A stretch of 64,000 bases of DNA from positions 1 through 64,000 of the forward strand of contig JAMPIH010000001.1 in the NCBI GenBank assembly GCA_023662825.1, written 5' to 3'. The notes beneath the pieces are model-generated. The model was not told the origin of the DNA. It worked only from the letters and a program-made list of their open reading frames with translations, and did no database searches. Of the stretch, positions 38,201 through 45,864 are shown piece by piece. The DNA is from Bacteroides sp. Its GTDB lineage: Bacteria > Bacteroidota > Bacteroidia > Bacteroidales > P3. Each line of letters starts with the position of its first letter. The first letter of the stretch is position 1. A program made the position numbers and the translations under genes.

Positions 38201-39817
38201 ATCTCCCAGCAGACGCAAGGGCCGCAGGTCGATATTGCGCATATCCAGATTGCAGTTCAACCACGAAGTGTCATTCTTCTTCTGCCACTTCCCGAGCAGG
38301 TCGAAGTCGAAGTTTGGGTCTGAACATTCCACGTCGGCCCTGAGGAAATCGCGCTGCCAGTCTATATGGAAAGGTATTTCCTTCAACACCTTATTGTCTA
38401 TCTCCAAATCGAACACCCGACCCTTGGCATGACAGAAGAGCGCTTCTTCCTCCTGCTTGCTCAAGCGGAAATCGGCATCCACCGCCACCTTTCCGAACAG
38501 GCTGTCGTTGTTGAGCAGTTTATCTAGACGTATATTCCGTGCCTGAATGTTCCCCGCCATGATGTCCATCCCGTCCGCCGTATCACGGGCGGCATTGGTA
38601 ATCACGATATCCCCTATGTCGGTGCAAAGCTCCAGATCGACCGCGAACTGCCGCTGTCCGCCCGAGAAAGACCCCTTGGCCTTGGCCCAATGCAACGACT
38701 GCAAGGCTTCCGGCAGCACAAATGGCTTGCCGTTGGGCAGTGTCATTCCTTTAAAGTCTTCTGTATTGAGGCGCAGGCCGTCGAGCTGCAGTTCCAGACG
38801 CCCGTCTTTCAGCCTGGGAATGCCCGCCAGCGTAAAATCGGCGTTCAGGAAGGAGTGCCGCCCCGTATGCAACCGCAATCCCTTCAGATCCAGATTATCC
38901 ACCGTACCGCTCACCCTGCCTTCCGCCTTTATCCTTTGCGACATTCCGGCGAATATCCGCGCGAAATAACCTAAATCGGAGAGCGTCACTTCCGAGGGGT
39001 GCAGATCCGATTCCATCCGTACGTTATGGATAAAATCCTTGTACAGCTGCCAGTTGGCAGCCGTAAGATGATAATCTAAATGCACCGTGCTCTGCGGGGT
39101 CTTGACATGGGCGTCGGTAAAATGCAGTTCCCCTTTGTTCAGATAAAGCGAAGTGGAGAAATCATCGACCCGGAATCCCGTCTTTTCGTTGCACTCCACG
39201 TGCTGCACCTTGACCAGCACAATACCGCAGCGGCTGTAGAAATCGGAGGCCTCGGCATATACCTTGCTCAATCCCACGTGTTTGTAATCGATGATTCCCT
39301 CCGGCGAATGTTTGGCATCCTGCGCCTCGTAGGTAAAGGTTCCGTTGAATACCCGGCCCTTTTCGATGCGGAAAGGCTTGCGCAAGGCCGTGTCCTTCTT
39401 GGGCAGGGCGGCTATTTTCTGGATAACGCGCTTAAAGTCGGAAACGGTGTCGCCCTCATACCGGGTAATGTGTATCTCGGGGTCGTACAGTGCGATGGAG
39501 GCTAAGGTAAGGTTCTTGAAATCGTAGTTCTTCAGGGATGCCATGGCCTCGGCCACGAACACGGTGCGGTTGTGGCGGCAATCGAACACCTCCACGTTGC
39601 GCAGCGTAGCCGAACGCTTGAACAGGTTGAAATCCAGCTTTCCGACTTTTACCTCGCAATCCATGAAACCGGAGGCGAATCCAGACGCCTTTTGGGCCAG
39701 AAAGCCCTGTACGGGCGAGGTATGCAGCATGCCGCCTAAAAAAACAAGGAACAGCACCACACCTCCCAAGGTGTAGCCCGTTATCTTTCCCGTTTTTTTA
39801 AGCCACTTGCTTTTCAT
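35273..39817 (-). CDS. tamB: TamB-like translocation/assembly module (AsmA/DUF490 superfamily)
   Basis: The start at 39817 (MKSKWLKKTGKITGYTLGG) places a single N-terminal transmembrane helix at about 12-32; upstream codons would add a basic non-conserved leader. The 1514-residue remainder is a long repetitive beta structure typical of bridge-like lipid-transfer proteins, ending in a C-terminal DUF490 domain with GNAGEPRVDVRAGY and LLNPDISFDIDLLN. TamB-family proteins span the periplasm and carry phospholipids toward the outer membrane or help outer-membrane protein assembly. The final residues are Arg/Lys-rich. The stop is embedded in hairpin H2. Confidence 0.88.
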   Translation of the reverse strand: MKSKWLKKTGKITGYTLGGVVLFLVFLGGMLHTSPVQGFLAQKASGFASGFMDCEVKVGKLDFNLFKRSATLRNVEVFDCRHNRTVFVAEAMASLKNYDFKNLTLASIALYDPEIHITRYEGDTVSDFKRVIQKIAALPKKDTALRKPFRIEKGRVFNGTFTYEAQDAKHSPEGIIDYKHVGLSKVYAEASDFYSRCGIVLVKVQHVECNEKTGFRVDDFSTSLYLNKGELHFTDAHVKTPQSTVHLDYHLTAANWQLYKDFIHNVRMESDLHPSEVTLSDLGYFARIFAGMSQRIKAEGRVSGTVDNLDLKGLRLHTGRHSFLNADFTLAGIPRLKDGRLELQLDGLRLNTEDFKGMTLPNGKPFVLPEALQSLHWAKAKGSFSGGQRQFAVDLELCTDIGDIVITNAARDTADGMDIMAGNIQARNIRLDKLLNNDSLFGKVAVDADFRLSKQEEEALFCHAKGRVFDLEIDNKVLKEIPFHIDWQRDFLRADVECSDPNFDFDLLGKWQKKNDTSWLNCNLDMRNIDLRPLRLLGDTGEFTVKTHVILDNIDCRGESVQGKLRIDGTEIRRLSHTYLLNNLQAEVLTKDSLERTLWLRSGLMDADLNGQWSFADLKYSFLNTVQACLPHLGNHLMRNVDLENKEVSAQDFDLRVRVNNADSLMSILYPPLSLPLGMKLNLRYASEVNRGRMQMAVPYVQLGSLAYLDGYFDLAVNGRAVRLETTADRFYLNDSVSMNRFAVRVDKSDTNTVAYNLSWGNDGITRQSTNGRFAGLFHFLPEGGMRLELQDFRLQTKNTEWKSYSDGYVLFAPQRLEIYHVGMFSMQSNDGVSVEGSVSRDPASTLKVQFSDFDLSYLEFFLRKVPMKIETRVDGIAEMRDFYGDLMFNARLMMKDLTINDRLYGRGNVEASFSKNDVVQASCNILQDDKKTLLFLDGRYYPKRNGEIDFKGFARDCPVNFLDRILSSVAKDLSGEASGNLRLGGTLRSPELFADLTCKNFGLTVSMLRTRYLFKKVPIKLTSSRIEFATAPFVDEVFNTEGTFGGHITHRNFKDIRLDLGVGFNNLVALRTTRESNLPFWGTVFATGRLDIKGPVEDIVLQLNARTDENSDISFDFSNPTGGDGANFITFKEPVVLAVDSGRMTLEQYYARNRAAFRRKGKLTLDFNLEVTPDLAVSVRLRNSAMDGLLTATGKGSLRLYMDDNDPKLFGTYTVSGGGFDFSMVNLLNKRFKIKEGGTVSWLGNAGEPRVDVRAGYQTKASLYPVLSAFDPDESRYKQKVNVESIIALSGNLLNPDISFDIDLLNADDDTKDKFWALVRKNNEDEMLQQTFSLLMFNSFMAVESGSSTSVGSSALASSSEMLFSQFNNFLSRLSNDFNVGINYKPGSTTSNSEFQVMMSGQLFNDRLVINGNVGVSDNMAGTSSSATTVVGDVDIEWKFTEELRLRGFNHSNDEDLTKPVNSYTQGVSIVFQRDFDNAKEFLHGTSPRLSRAERKAERQKNREIRQKKRSER

Positions 39818-39824
39818 CCGTTTT

Positions 39825-39881
39825 GCGTAAATTTGTCGCCCTGCCGTTTGGGCAAGGACACGATACCTTGCAAATTTACGC
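39825..39881. promoter_or_regulatory. Face-to-face tsaD and tamB promoters in an 11-base inverted repeat
   Basis: GCGTAAATTTG at 39825-39835 (plus, for tsaD; TTG lies 18 bases upstream of its TAAATTTG) and CAAATTTACGC at 39871-39881 (TAAATTTG on the minus strand, for tamB) are perfect inverted repeats 35 bases apart. The two -7 boxes point at each other, so the transcripts should overlap at their 5' ends. Confidence 0.6.
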
Positions 39882-39931
39882 CAAGTTATGGCAAGTTTGC
39901 AACCGTTAGAAAAATTCATTTTACATTAGAG

Positions 39932-40939
39932 ATGGCATATCTGCTCGCGATAGAATCTTCGTGCGACGACACCTCGGCGGCCGTGCTTAACGACCGTCTG
40001 CTGCTTTCGAACATGATAGCCGGACAGAAGGTGCATGAGATGTACGGTGGCGTGGTGCCCGAACTGGCCTCGCGCGCCCATGCGCAGAACATCGTGCCGG
40101 TGGTGCATACGGCGCTCCAGTCGGCGGGTATCGAGAAAGAACAGCTCGACGCGATTGCCTTTACGCGCGGTCCGGGGCTTATGGGCTCTCTGCTGGTGGG
40201 CGTTTCGTTCGCCAAGGCCATGGCGCTGGCCCTGAATATCCCCATGGTGGAGGTGAACCACCTTCAGGCGCACGTGCTGTCTCATTTCGTCAAGACGCCC
40301 GAATACGACCACGCGCCCGAATTCCCGTTCCTCTGCCTGCTCGTTTCGGGCGGGCACACGCAGATACTGCGGGTCAACGCGCCTTTCGAGTTCGAGGTAC
40401 TGGGCGGCACCATCGATGACGCCGCCGGCGAATGTATCGACAAGGCGGCCAAGATCATGGGGCTTCCCTACCCCGGCGGCCCGGTGATCGACCGTCTGGC
40501 CAAGGAAGGCGACGACACGCGTTTCAAGATTGCCAGACCCCATATATCGGGTCTGGATTACAGTTTCAGCGGCCTCAAGACCTCCTTTCTCTATCTGGTG
40601 CGCGACCGCATCAAGGAAGACCCCGACTTCGTGCAGAAAAACATAAACGACCTCTGCGCCTGCGTGCAGAAGGCGATCATAGACTGCCTGATGGACAAAT
40701 TGGCCAAGGCGGTAAGGCAGACCGGCATCAAACAGGTGGCCATCGGCGGCGGGGTCTCCGCCAACTCGCTCTTGCGCAAGACCTTACAGGAATACGCTGA
40801 CCGCCACGGCTGGCAAGCCTTTATCCCGCCCTTTTCGTTTACCACCGACAATGCCGCCATGGTGGGCATCGCCGGCTATTTCAAATGGCAGGCGGGGCAA
40901 TTCTGTTCCTTGGATGCCGTACCCTACGCACGTGCCTGA
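39932..40939 (+). CDS. tsaD: tRNA N6-adenosine threonylcarbamoyltransferase
   Basis: TsaD (Kae1/YgjD) transfers threonylcarbamoyl to A37 of ANN-decoding tRNAs with TsaB and TsaE. The 335-residue protein has the ASKHA fold: AIESSCDDTSAA, the metal-binding VNHLQAHVLSH with the HxxxH pair, LVSGGHTQI, GLDYSFSGLKT and GGGVSANSLLR. The ATG at 39932 begins exactly at the conserved N-terminus; an upstream in-frame ATG at 39833 would precede most of the leader and is rejected. The last 16 bases overlap the converging regulator gene. Confidence 0.97.
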   Translation: MAYLLAIESSCDDTSAAVLNDRLLLSNMIAGQKVHEMYGGVVPELASRAHAQNIVPVVHTALQSAGIEKEQLDAIAFTRGPGLMGSLLVGVSFAKAMALALNIPMVEVNHLQAHVLSHFVKTPEYDHAPEFPFLCLLVSGGHTQILRVNAPFEFEVLGGTIDDAAGECIDKAAKIMGLPYPGGPVIDRLAKEGDDTRFKIARPHISGLDYSFSGLKTSFLYLVRDRIKEDPDFVQKNINDLCACVQKAIIDCLMDKLAKAVRQTGIKQVAIGGGVSANSLLRKTLQEYADRHGWQAFIPPFSFTTDNAAMVGIAGYFKWQAGQFCSLDAVPYARA

Positions 40940-42594
40940 CGCTCACTTGCCAATTTCTGGTAGATACCCGGCTTCAATCCCGTAAATTTAGTGAAGGCCG
41001 CGATAAAGGTGGCCTGCGACTTATAGCCCACGCTCTCGGCGATTGCCTTGATGGTAAGTTTACCGTAACGCTCGGTGTCACCCAAGCGCAACATGGCCTT
41101 CTTGATTCGGTATTCGTTGAGCAGGGTGCGGAAATTCTTGCCGAAAACCTCGTTCACCACCTCCGACACATAGCGCGCGTTCGAACCGATGGCGGCGGCC
41201 AGTTTATCGATACTGTAGTCGCTGGCACAATAGTCTTCGGTACTCTCCAGAATGCGCCGGATGTCCGAGGCGATCTTGTCGCGCTGCTCGCCCTGCACCA
41301 CCGTCTTGCGTTCCGGAACCTCATCCGGATCCAAAGACCCGGGTTCAGACACCGCCTTTAATTCCTCTATCGTTTTCTCAAGATACTGTATGCGCTGCCG
41401 GTTGTTCAACTCCTCCTCCAGTTGACAGCGGTTACGGTCATACAACTCCACCCATGCCGCCTTCAGTTTCCGTTTCTGATAATACAATATGGCTATCAAT
41501 GCAATAAACACCGCCATGGCGATACTCAGCACCCAAAGCCCGCTCCGCTGCAGAGTCTTTACGGCGTTAAGCCGGTGTATCGTGGAGGCGTCGCGCTCCA
41601 GCTCGTAGAATACCTGTTTATTCTTTAAACTATTGAACTCCTTTTGATTGAACACCGAGTCGGAGAAATCCAGGTACTCCGATTTATAGTCCAAGGCTTT
41701 TTCCCGCACCTGCAGTTTGTCGTAGATCCGCGCCAGGTCCTTGAGCGCCGACAGCAGCAGATCGTCGGCTCCGGGCGTCCGGCGGGCTATCGCCTCGTTG
41801 GCGTGGAGATAAACCAGAGCGGAATCCAGTTGCCCTTCTTCCTCGAAGAACTGGGCGATACTGGAATTGACCCCGGCGATATACAGCACCGACATGCCGT
41901 TCTCCTCGATGTAGCGGATCGCTTTCTTGGCATACAGCTTGGCCGAGTCGTTCATTTTCCTGCCGTTAAACAAAATGGCGCGGTTCAGGCATATATCGTA
42001 TTCATAACGCTTATCCCTGTAATTCAAGTCCTTGAATTCCTTGAAATAACGTTCCGCAGCCTCCATATCACCTTTATAATAGTTGGCGGCCACCAGGTTG
42101 TTCGTAAGCATCGACTTGACCCGGTCGTTTCCGAACTTTTCGGCATAGGCCAGCCCTCGCCCGTAAAAATTTACCGCGCTCTCGAAATCGTTGTTGGAGG
42201 CATAGATATTGCCGATATGTCCAAAGATGCTGCCGAGAAGGTCGTCGAAACCGTGTTTTTCGGCAATCCGCTGCGCCCTGAGATAAAAATCCATCGCCTC
42301 GGAATAATCGGCGGCTCCATAGGAGATGTTCCCGTTCTTGTCGAAACTCTGTGCATACAGATACTGGAGATCCCGGCCGTCGGCCTCGTCGTAGCGGGAG
42401 CAAAGCACCATAAAAAGCTGTGCAGCCTTTTCGTGATCGCCTTGTTTATAAGCCTCTTCCCCTCGTTCATAGAGTTCGCGGGATGCGTACCTAGACAGTT
42501 TTTCGAAATCGGAAGACTCCAGATGCCCGCCCACGAAAAACAACCCGCAAGCCGCAAAAAACAAAAAAGCAACAGACAATAAACGTTTTAGCAT
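40924..42594 (-). CDS. TPR-transmembrane-AraC-type regulator
   Basis: From the ATG at 42594 the protein has a signal/anchor segment (about 1-22), several TPR repeats (about 40-340), one transmembrane helix at about 355-378 (SGLWVLSIAMAVFIALIAIL), a coiled linker, and a C-terminal AraC/XylS helix-turn-helix domain (about 450-550) with IKAIAESVGYKSQATFIAAF. This architecture lets periplasmic TPRs sense a signal and control transcription from the membrane. It is divergent from T9SS cargo 2, and a palindrome lies between them, so cargo 2 is a likely target. The 3' end overlaps tsaD by 16 bases. Confidence 0.85.
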   Translation of the reverse strand: MLKRLLSVAFLFFAACGLFFVGGHLESSDFEKLSRYASRELYERGEEAYKQGDHEKAAQLFMVLCSRYDEADGRDLQYLYAQSFDKNGNISYGAADYSEAMDFYLRAQRIAEKHGFDDLLGSIFGHIGNIYASNNDFESAVNFYGRGLAYAEKFGNDRVKSMLTNNLVAANYYKGDMEAAERYFKEFKDLNYRDKRYEYDICLNRAILFNGRKMNDSAKLYAKKAIRYIEENGMSVLYIAGVNSSIAQFFEEEGQLDSALVYLHANEAIARRTPGADDLLLSALKDLARIYDKLQVREKALDYKSEYLDFSDSVFNQKEFNSLKNKQVFYELERDASTIHRLNAVKTLQRSGLWVLSIAMAVFIALIAILYYQKRKLKAAWVELYDRNRCQLEEELNNRQRIQYLEKTIEELKAVSEPGSLDPDEVPERKTVVQGEQRDKIASDIRRILESTEDYCASDYSIDKLAAAIGSNARYVSEVVNEVFGKNFRTLLNEYRIKKAMLRLGDTERYGKLTIKAIAESVGYKSQATFIAAFTKFTGLKPGIYQKLASERQARA

Positions 42595-42621
42595 AAACCT
42601 ACCGGCATTCCATTTCAAAAA

Positions 42622-42629
42622 CAAATGTA
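42622..42629 (-). promoter_or_regulatory. Promoter -7 element (TACATTTG) of the TPR-AraC regulator
   Basis: Minus-strand TACATTTG lies 27 bases before the preferred start at 42594, which supports that start over an upstream in-frame ATG that would lie outside the transcript. Confidence 0.6.
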
Positions 42630-42643
42630 CGCAATAGCAGCTA

Positions 42644-42675
42644 AATTGTTTCGATTTCGCGAATTTAAAACAATT
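42644..42675. promoter_or_regulatory. Imperfect 32-base palindrome between regulator and cargo 2
   Basis: AATTGTTT at the left and AAACAATT at the right surround a TTCGCGAA centre; 26 of 32 positions are symmetrical. It sits just upstream of both divergent -7 boxes, a natural place for an operator. Confidence 0.5.
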
Positions 42676-42713
42676 GCCACCCCTAAAGATTGGAGATACA
42701 TACAAATGGCGTT

Positions 42714-42721
42714 TAAATTTG
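42714..42721 (+). promoter_or_regulatory. Promoter -7 element (TAAATTTG) of T9SS cargo 2
   Basis: TAAATTTG 41 bases before the ATG at 42763, with TTG 21 bases upstream. It shows that an in-frame ATG at 42625 is outside the transcript. Confidence 0.65.
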
Positions 42722-42762
42722 TAACTCCTGAGAACAAGTATTCACTAATACAAGTTAAAAAC

Positions 42763-45738
42763 ATGAAAACGTATCATTTATTAAAATCCTTAAGCAGCCT
42801 GACGCTTTCGGCGCTGCTTCTGTGCGGAAGCCTCGCGGCCCAGAAACCCGAATCGCCAAAAAACCTGAAGGTGGATACCGTGATCGGCCATCAGGTAAGC
42901 CTGAATTGGGAAAATCCCGACGAAGGGGAAATCCTTTTCGAAAGCGGTTTCGAAAAACAGAACGCTGCCGACAGCAACTCCCATGCCTTTGAACAAGGGT
43001 GGACCGTTAAGACGACCAACAATTCCCACTACGCCTGCTCCTGGTTCAACTACCCTTCCGACGAGTTTTGGGATATGGAAGACTATACCTTATTGATCCA
43101 TAACGGCAAAAAGAGCGCCGCCATCTTTCCCGACCCCGAAGAGGGAGGTCATCCCATGCACCAGGACGAATGGCTTATTTCGCCCACCGTGCCGGGCGCC
43201 GCTTACTTAAAATTCTATCATTTCATAGACCCTCAAGTACTTATCGATGGAGCAAACCCCGATTTCCCCGACCACTACACGGTAATCGTAAGTACCGACG
43301 GAGGCGAATCATGGAGCGAGCCTATCTGGGATGCCCGCTACGATGCCTCTCCCGAAGGCGGCTGGCAGGAGGTGAACCTTTCGCTGGCGGCCTATCCCAC
43401 CGACAAGATGAAAGTTGCTTTCCGCGCCTACGGCGACTTTAAGGAGTACGAAGACGGCGACACCGTAAACCAAAGCCTGTATGCCGTCTGGGCCATCGAC
43501 GATGTACAGCTCATCAAGGCAGCCCGACAGGCTAGCGCCGACGTTTTATTCAACGACAATTTCGAAAGTGCGGACAATGACGACAACGAAAATCCGGAAT
43601 TCGGGGAACAATGGAGCCTGAAACAATACGAACTCTCGGAAGAAGACGCCGCCGATGCCGATTTTACCCGTTCCTGGTTCAGAAATCCCCTTACCGGCAA
43701 TGAGGAGATAGACGAAATGTTCGCCTCAATGACTGTTAACGGAGAAAGAAGCGCCATGATCCTGCCGGATAATGCCGGACTGCCTCAAGATGAATGGCTT
43801 ATTTCGTCCACCATTGTTCCTCAGGCAAACAAGAAACTCAGCCTGCAATTTTCGTATATGAGCAATGCCGTATATTCCGAAGAAGATGAAGGAAGCAACG
43901 AAACATTCGTGTTCGGCGAAGGCAGCGGAAATTTCGTAGTTCTTTTAAGCAAGGATGACGGAACAACCTGGCAAGAAGAACCTATTTGGAATATGGCGGA
44001 TGACAACAAAGGATCCATGAAAGATGAAATGTTCTACATCAACGACATAAGTCTTACCATCGACGCCCTACCTTCCGATAAGGTAAAAATCGCTTTCCGG
44101 GCCTATGGAGACCAAATGGAAGAGGAATCCGGAGAAAAAGGCCTGACGGGCTTGGCTGCCATCTGGGCCATCGACGATATCCGCATCGTTTCCGGTGAAG
44201 GCACTCCCCTTTCCACCATCGACCATTACAAAATAACCTTGGACGGCAAGGAACTGACGGATATAAGCGGTATCTCCTTCGTGGATAACAGCAAGAAAAA
44301 CGCCGGCGAACACACCTATGCCGTCTATTCGGTAACAAAAGACGGCACCGAATCCGAACCGGCAACCGTAAGAGTGAAACTTGACTCGCTCGTTTTCGCC
44401 GCTCCCGAAAACTTTACCTGCATTTCCACCTTGGAGGAATCCACCGGAAAATACACGGTAACCATGACCTGGGACGCCCCCGAAGGAAAATTCAAACCTG
44501 TAAGCTACACCATATATAATGGAAATATTCTGTTTGCGGTGGACCAGACGGATGAAAACGGACAAGAAGGCATCGGTATGACAGGTTGTTTCGGCGTATA
44601 TCAGTTCAGCATCGTGGCCCTCTATGAATCGCCCGACGGCGAATCCGAGCCCGTGGTTCAAAATTTGGCCTTGGGTGTACGCTTCGGGGTTAACGGCCTT
44701 CAGGCTGAACAGAACGGAAAAGATGTCGTTTTAACTTGGAATGAACCTTACGAAAGTGAATTCAAGGTGGCTTCCTATACGGTTTACCGGGGTGATGAAA
44801 AAGTGGCCGACGGTATAAAGGATCTTACTTATCGCGATGCTGCTGTGGCCGATGGACTGTACCAATACACGGTGATTGCCGTTTACGAGGACAATGTGGA
44901 ATCGGTTCGCGCCAGCGTATCGCAACAAGTGGGAGAAAAAGTACGTGTAAGCCTGCCCTACGCCCAGAACTTCAACACCACGTTCTGCCCCGCCAACTGG
45001 CAAGTGGTAAACCACAGTATCCGTACGCCCGACAGATACGGTTGGTACTTCGACGACCGGAGCCGCTTAGGCGTTAAAGGTGATGATTTTGCCGGCTGTT
45101 ACGCAGCCATCGACTGTCTCGATGCCAAAGGGTACACCCGCGATGCCTCCCTTGAACTGCCTCCTATCGATTTATCATCGGTGCAAAACCGTGGAGACAT
45201 CACCCTCTCGTTCCACTATAGTTATGCCACCGGCGGCAGTTTCAAAGCTGGAACGGAATGGTCTGTAGACGGTGAAGAATGGTATATTTTGGAAATGCTT
45301 GATAAGGAAAACGGGTTCATTCCCGGCGATGACGGAGATTTCCACATCCAACGGGCAAACCACTGTATCGGAGCAGACGAAGCGATTAAAGCCACCGTCG
45401 ACACGGCAAAAACGCTCTATCTGCGTTTCCACTACACCGCCACCATGTCGAACTTCCTGGCCATCGACAATGTTCTGGTATCCGCCGATAAGGTTGCCAT
45501 TGAAAAGAATGCCGAAGATTTTATTGATGTTACAGTTTCCTCCTCCAACGGCCTTATGTCCGTTCGTGCTTCGCATAACATCAAACATATTGAAGTATTT
45601 TCCATACAAGGCATCCGTATGGCCGATTTAAATATAAATGCAGGCAAATACTTTACCATGCCGATACCGCAAAAGGGCGTTGCCATCGTTCGGGTAAGCA
45701 CCGAACGCGGATCCAAGGTAGTAAAGGTACTGCTGTAA
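42763..45738 (+). CDS. T9SS-secreted adhesin-like protein with choice-of-anchor-J and fibronectin-type domains (cargo 2)
   Basis: The 991-residue protein begins with a signal peptide (about 1-26), then SPKNLKVDTVIGHQVSLNW, two cleaved-adhesin/choice-of-anchor-J modules with ESGFE...DEWLISPTVPG and DEWLISSTIVPQ and their VWAIDDVQL/IWAIDDIRI endings, fibronectin III-like domains (about 530-730), a further anchor-J module (about 735-910), and a C-terminal sorting domain ending KVVKVLL. The arrangement recalls gingipain and HagA haemagglutinin regions. It is presumably exported by the T9SS and processed by PorU, encoded next. A terminator separates the two. Confidence 0.85.
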   Translation: MKTYHLLKSLSSLTLSALLLCGSLAAQKPESPKNLKVDTVIGHQVSLNWENPDEGEILFESGFEKQNAADSNSHAFEQGWTVKTTNNSHYACSWFNYPSDEFWDMEDYTLLIHNGKKSAAIFPDPEEGGHPMHQDEWLISPTVPGAAYLKFYHFIDPQVLIDGANPDFPDHYTVIVSTDGGESWSEPIWDARYDASPEGGWQEVNLSLAAYPTDKMKVAFRAYGDFKEYEDGDTVNQSLYAVWAIDDVQLIKAARQASADVLFNDNFESADNDDNENPEFGEQWSLKQYELSEEDAADADFTRSWFRNPLTGNEEIDEMFASMTVNGERSAMILPDNAGLPQDEWLISSTIVPQANKKLSLQFSYMSNAVYSEEDEGSNETFVFGEGSGNFVVLLSKDDGTTWQEEPIWNMADDNKGSMKDEMFYINDISLTIDALPSDKVKIAFRAYGDQMEEESGEKGLTGLAAIWAIDDIRIVSGEGTPLSTIDHYKITLDGKELTDISGISFVDNSKKNAGEHTYAVYSVTKDGTESEPATVRVKLDSLVFAAPENFTCISTLEESTGKYTVTMTWDAPEGKFKPVSYTIYNGNILFAVDQTDENGQEGIGMTGCFGVYQFSIVALYESPDGESEPVVQNLALGVRFGVNGLQAEQNGKDVVLTWNEPYESEFKVASYTVYRGDEKVADGIKDLTYRDAAVADGLYQYTVIAVYEDNVESVRASVSQQVGEKVRVSLPYAQNFNTTFCPANWQVVNHSIRTPDRYGWYFDDRSRLGVKGDDFAGCYAAIDCLDAKGYTRDASLELPPIDLSSVQNRGDITLSFHYSYATGGSFKAGTEWSVDGEEWYILEMLDKENGFIPGDDGDFHIQRANHCIGADEAIKATVDTAKTLYLRFHYTATMSNFLAIDNVLVSADKVAIEKNAEDFIDVTVSSSNGLMSVRASHNIKHIEVFSIQGIRMADLNINAGKYFTMPIPQKGVAIVRVSTERGSKVVKVLL

Positions 45739-45761
45739 ACAACCGTCAACCGAGACACAGG

Positions 45762-45805
45762 CCAAGAGGTCGGGGAAATACGTCCCCGGCCTCTTTGTTT
45801 TTCTG
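45762..45805 (+). terminator. Terminator of T9SS cargo 2
   Basis: AAGAGGTCGGGGA (45764-45776) pairs fully with TCCCCGGCCTCTT through one wobble, followed by TGTTTTTCTG. Confidence 0.9.
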
Positions 45806-45821
45806 TCCCGCAAAATTTATG

Positions 45822-45829
45822 TATCTTTG
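45822..45829 (+). promoter_or_regulatory. Promoter -7 element (TATCTTTG) of porU
   Basis: TATCTTTG 35 bases before the porU ATG, placed just after the cargo 2 terminator, so porU is transcribed independently. Confidence 0.65.
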
Positions 45830-45864
45830 GTTTTGGTCTATGTTCAAAGCAAGGCCATTGCCCG

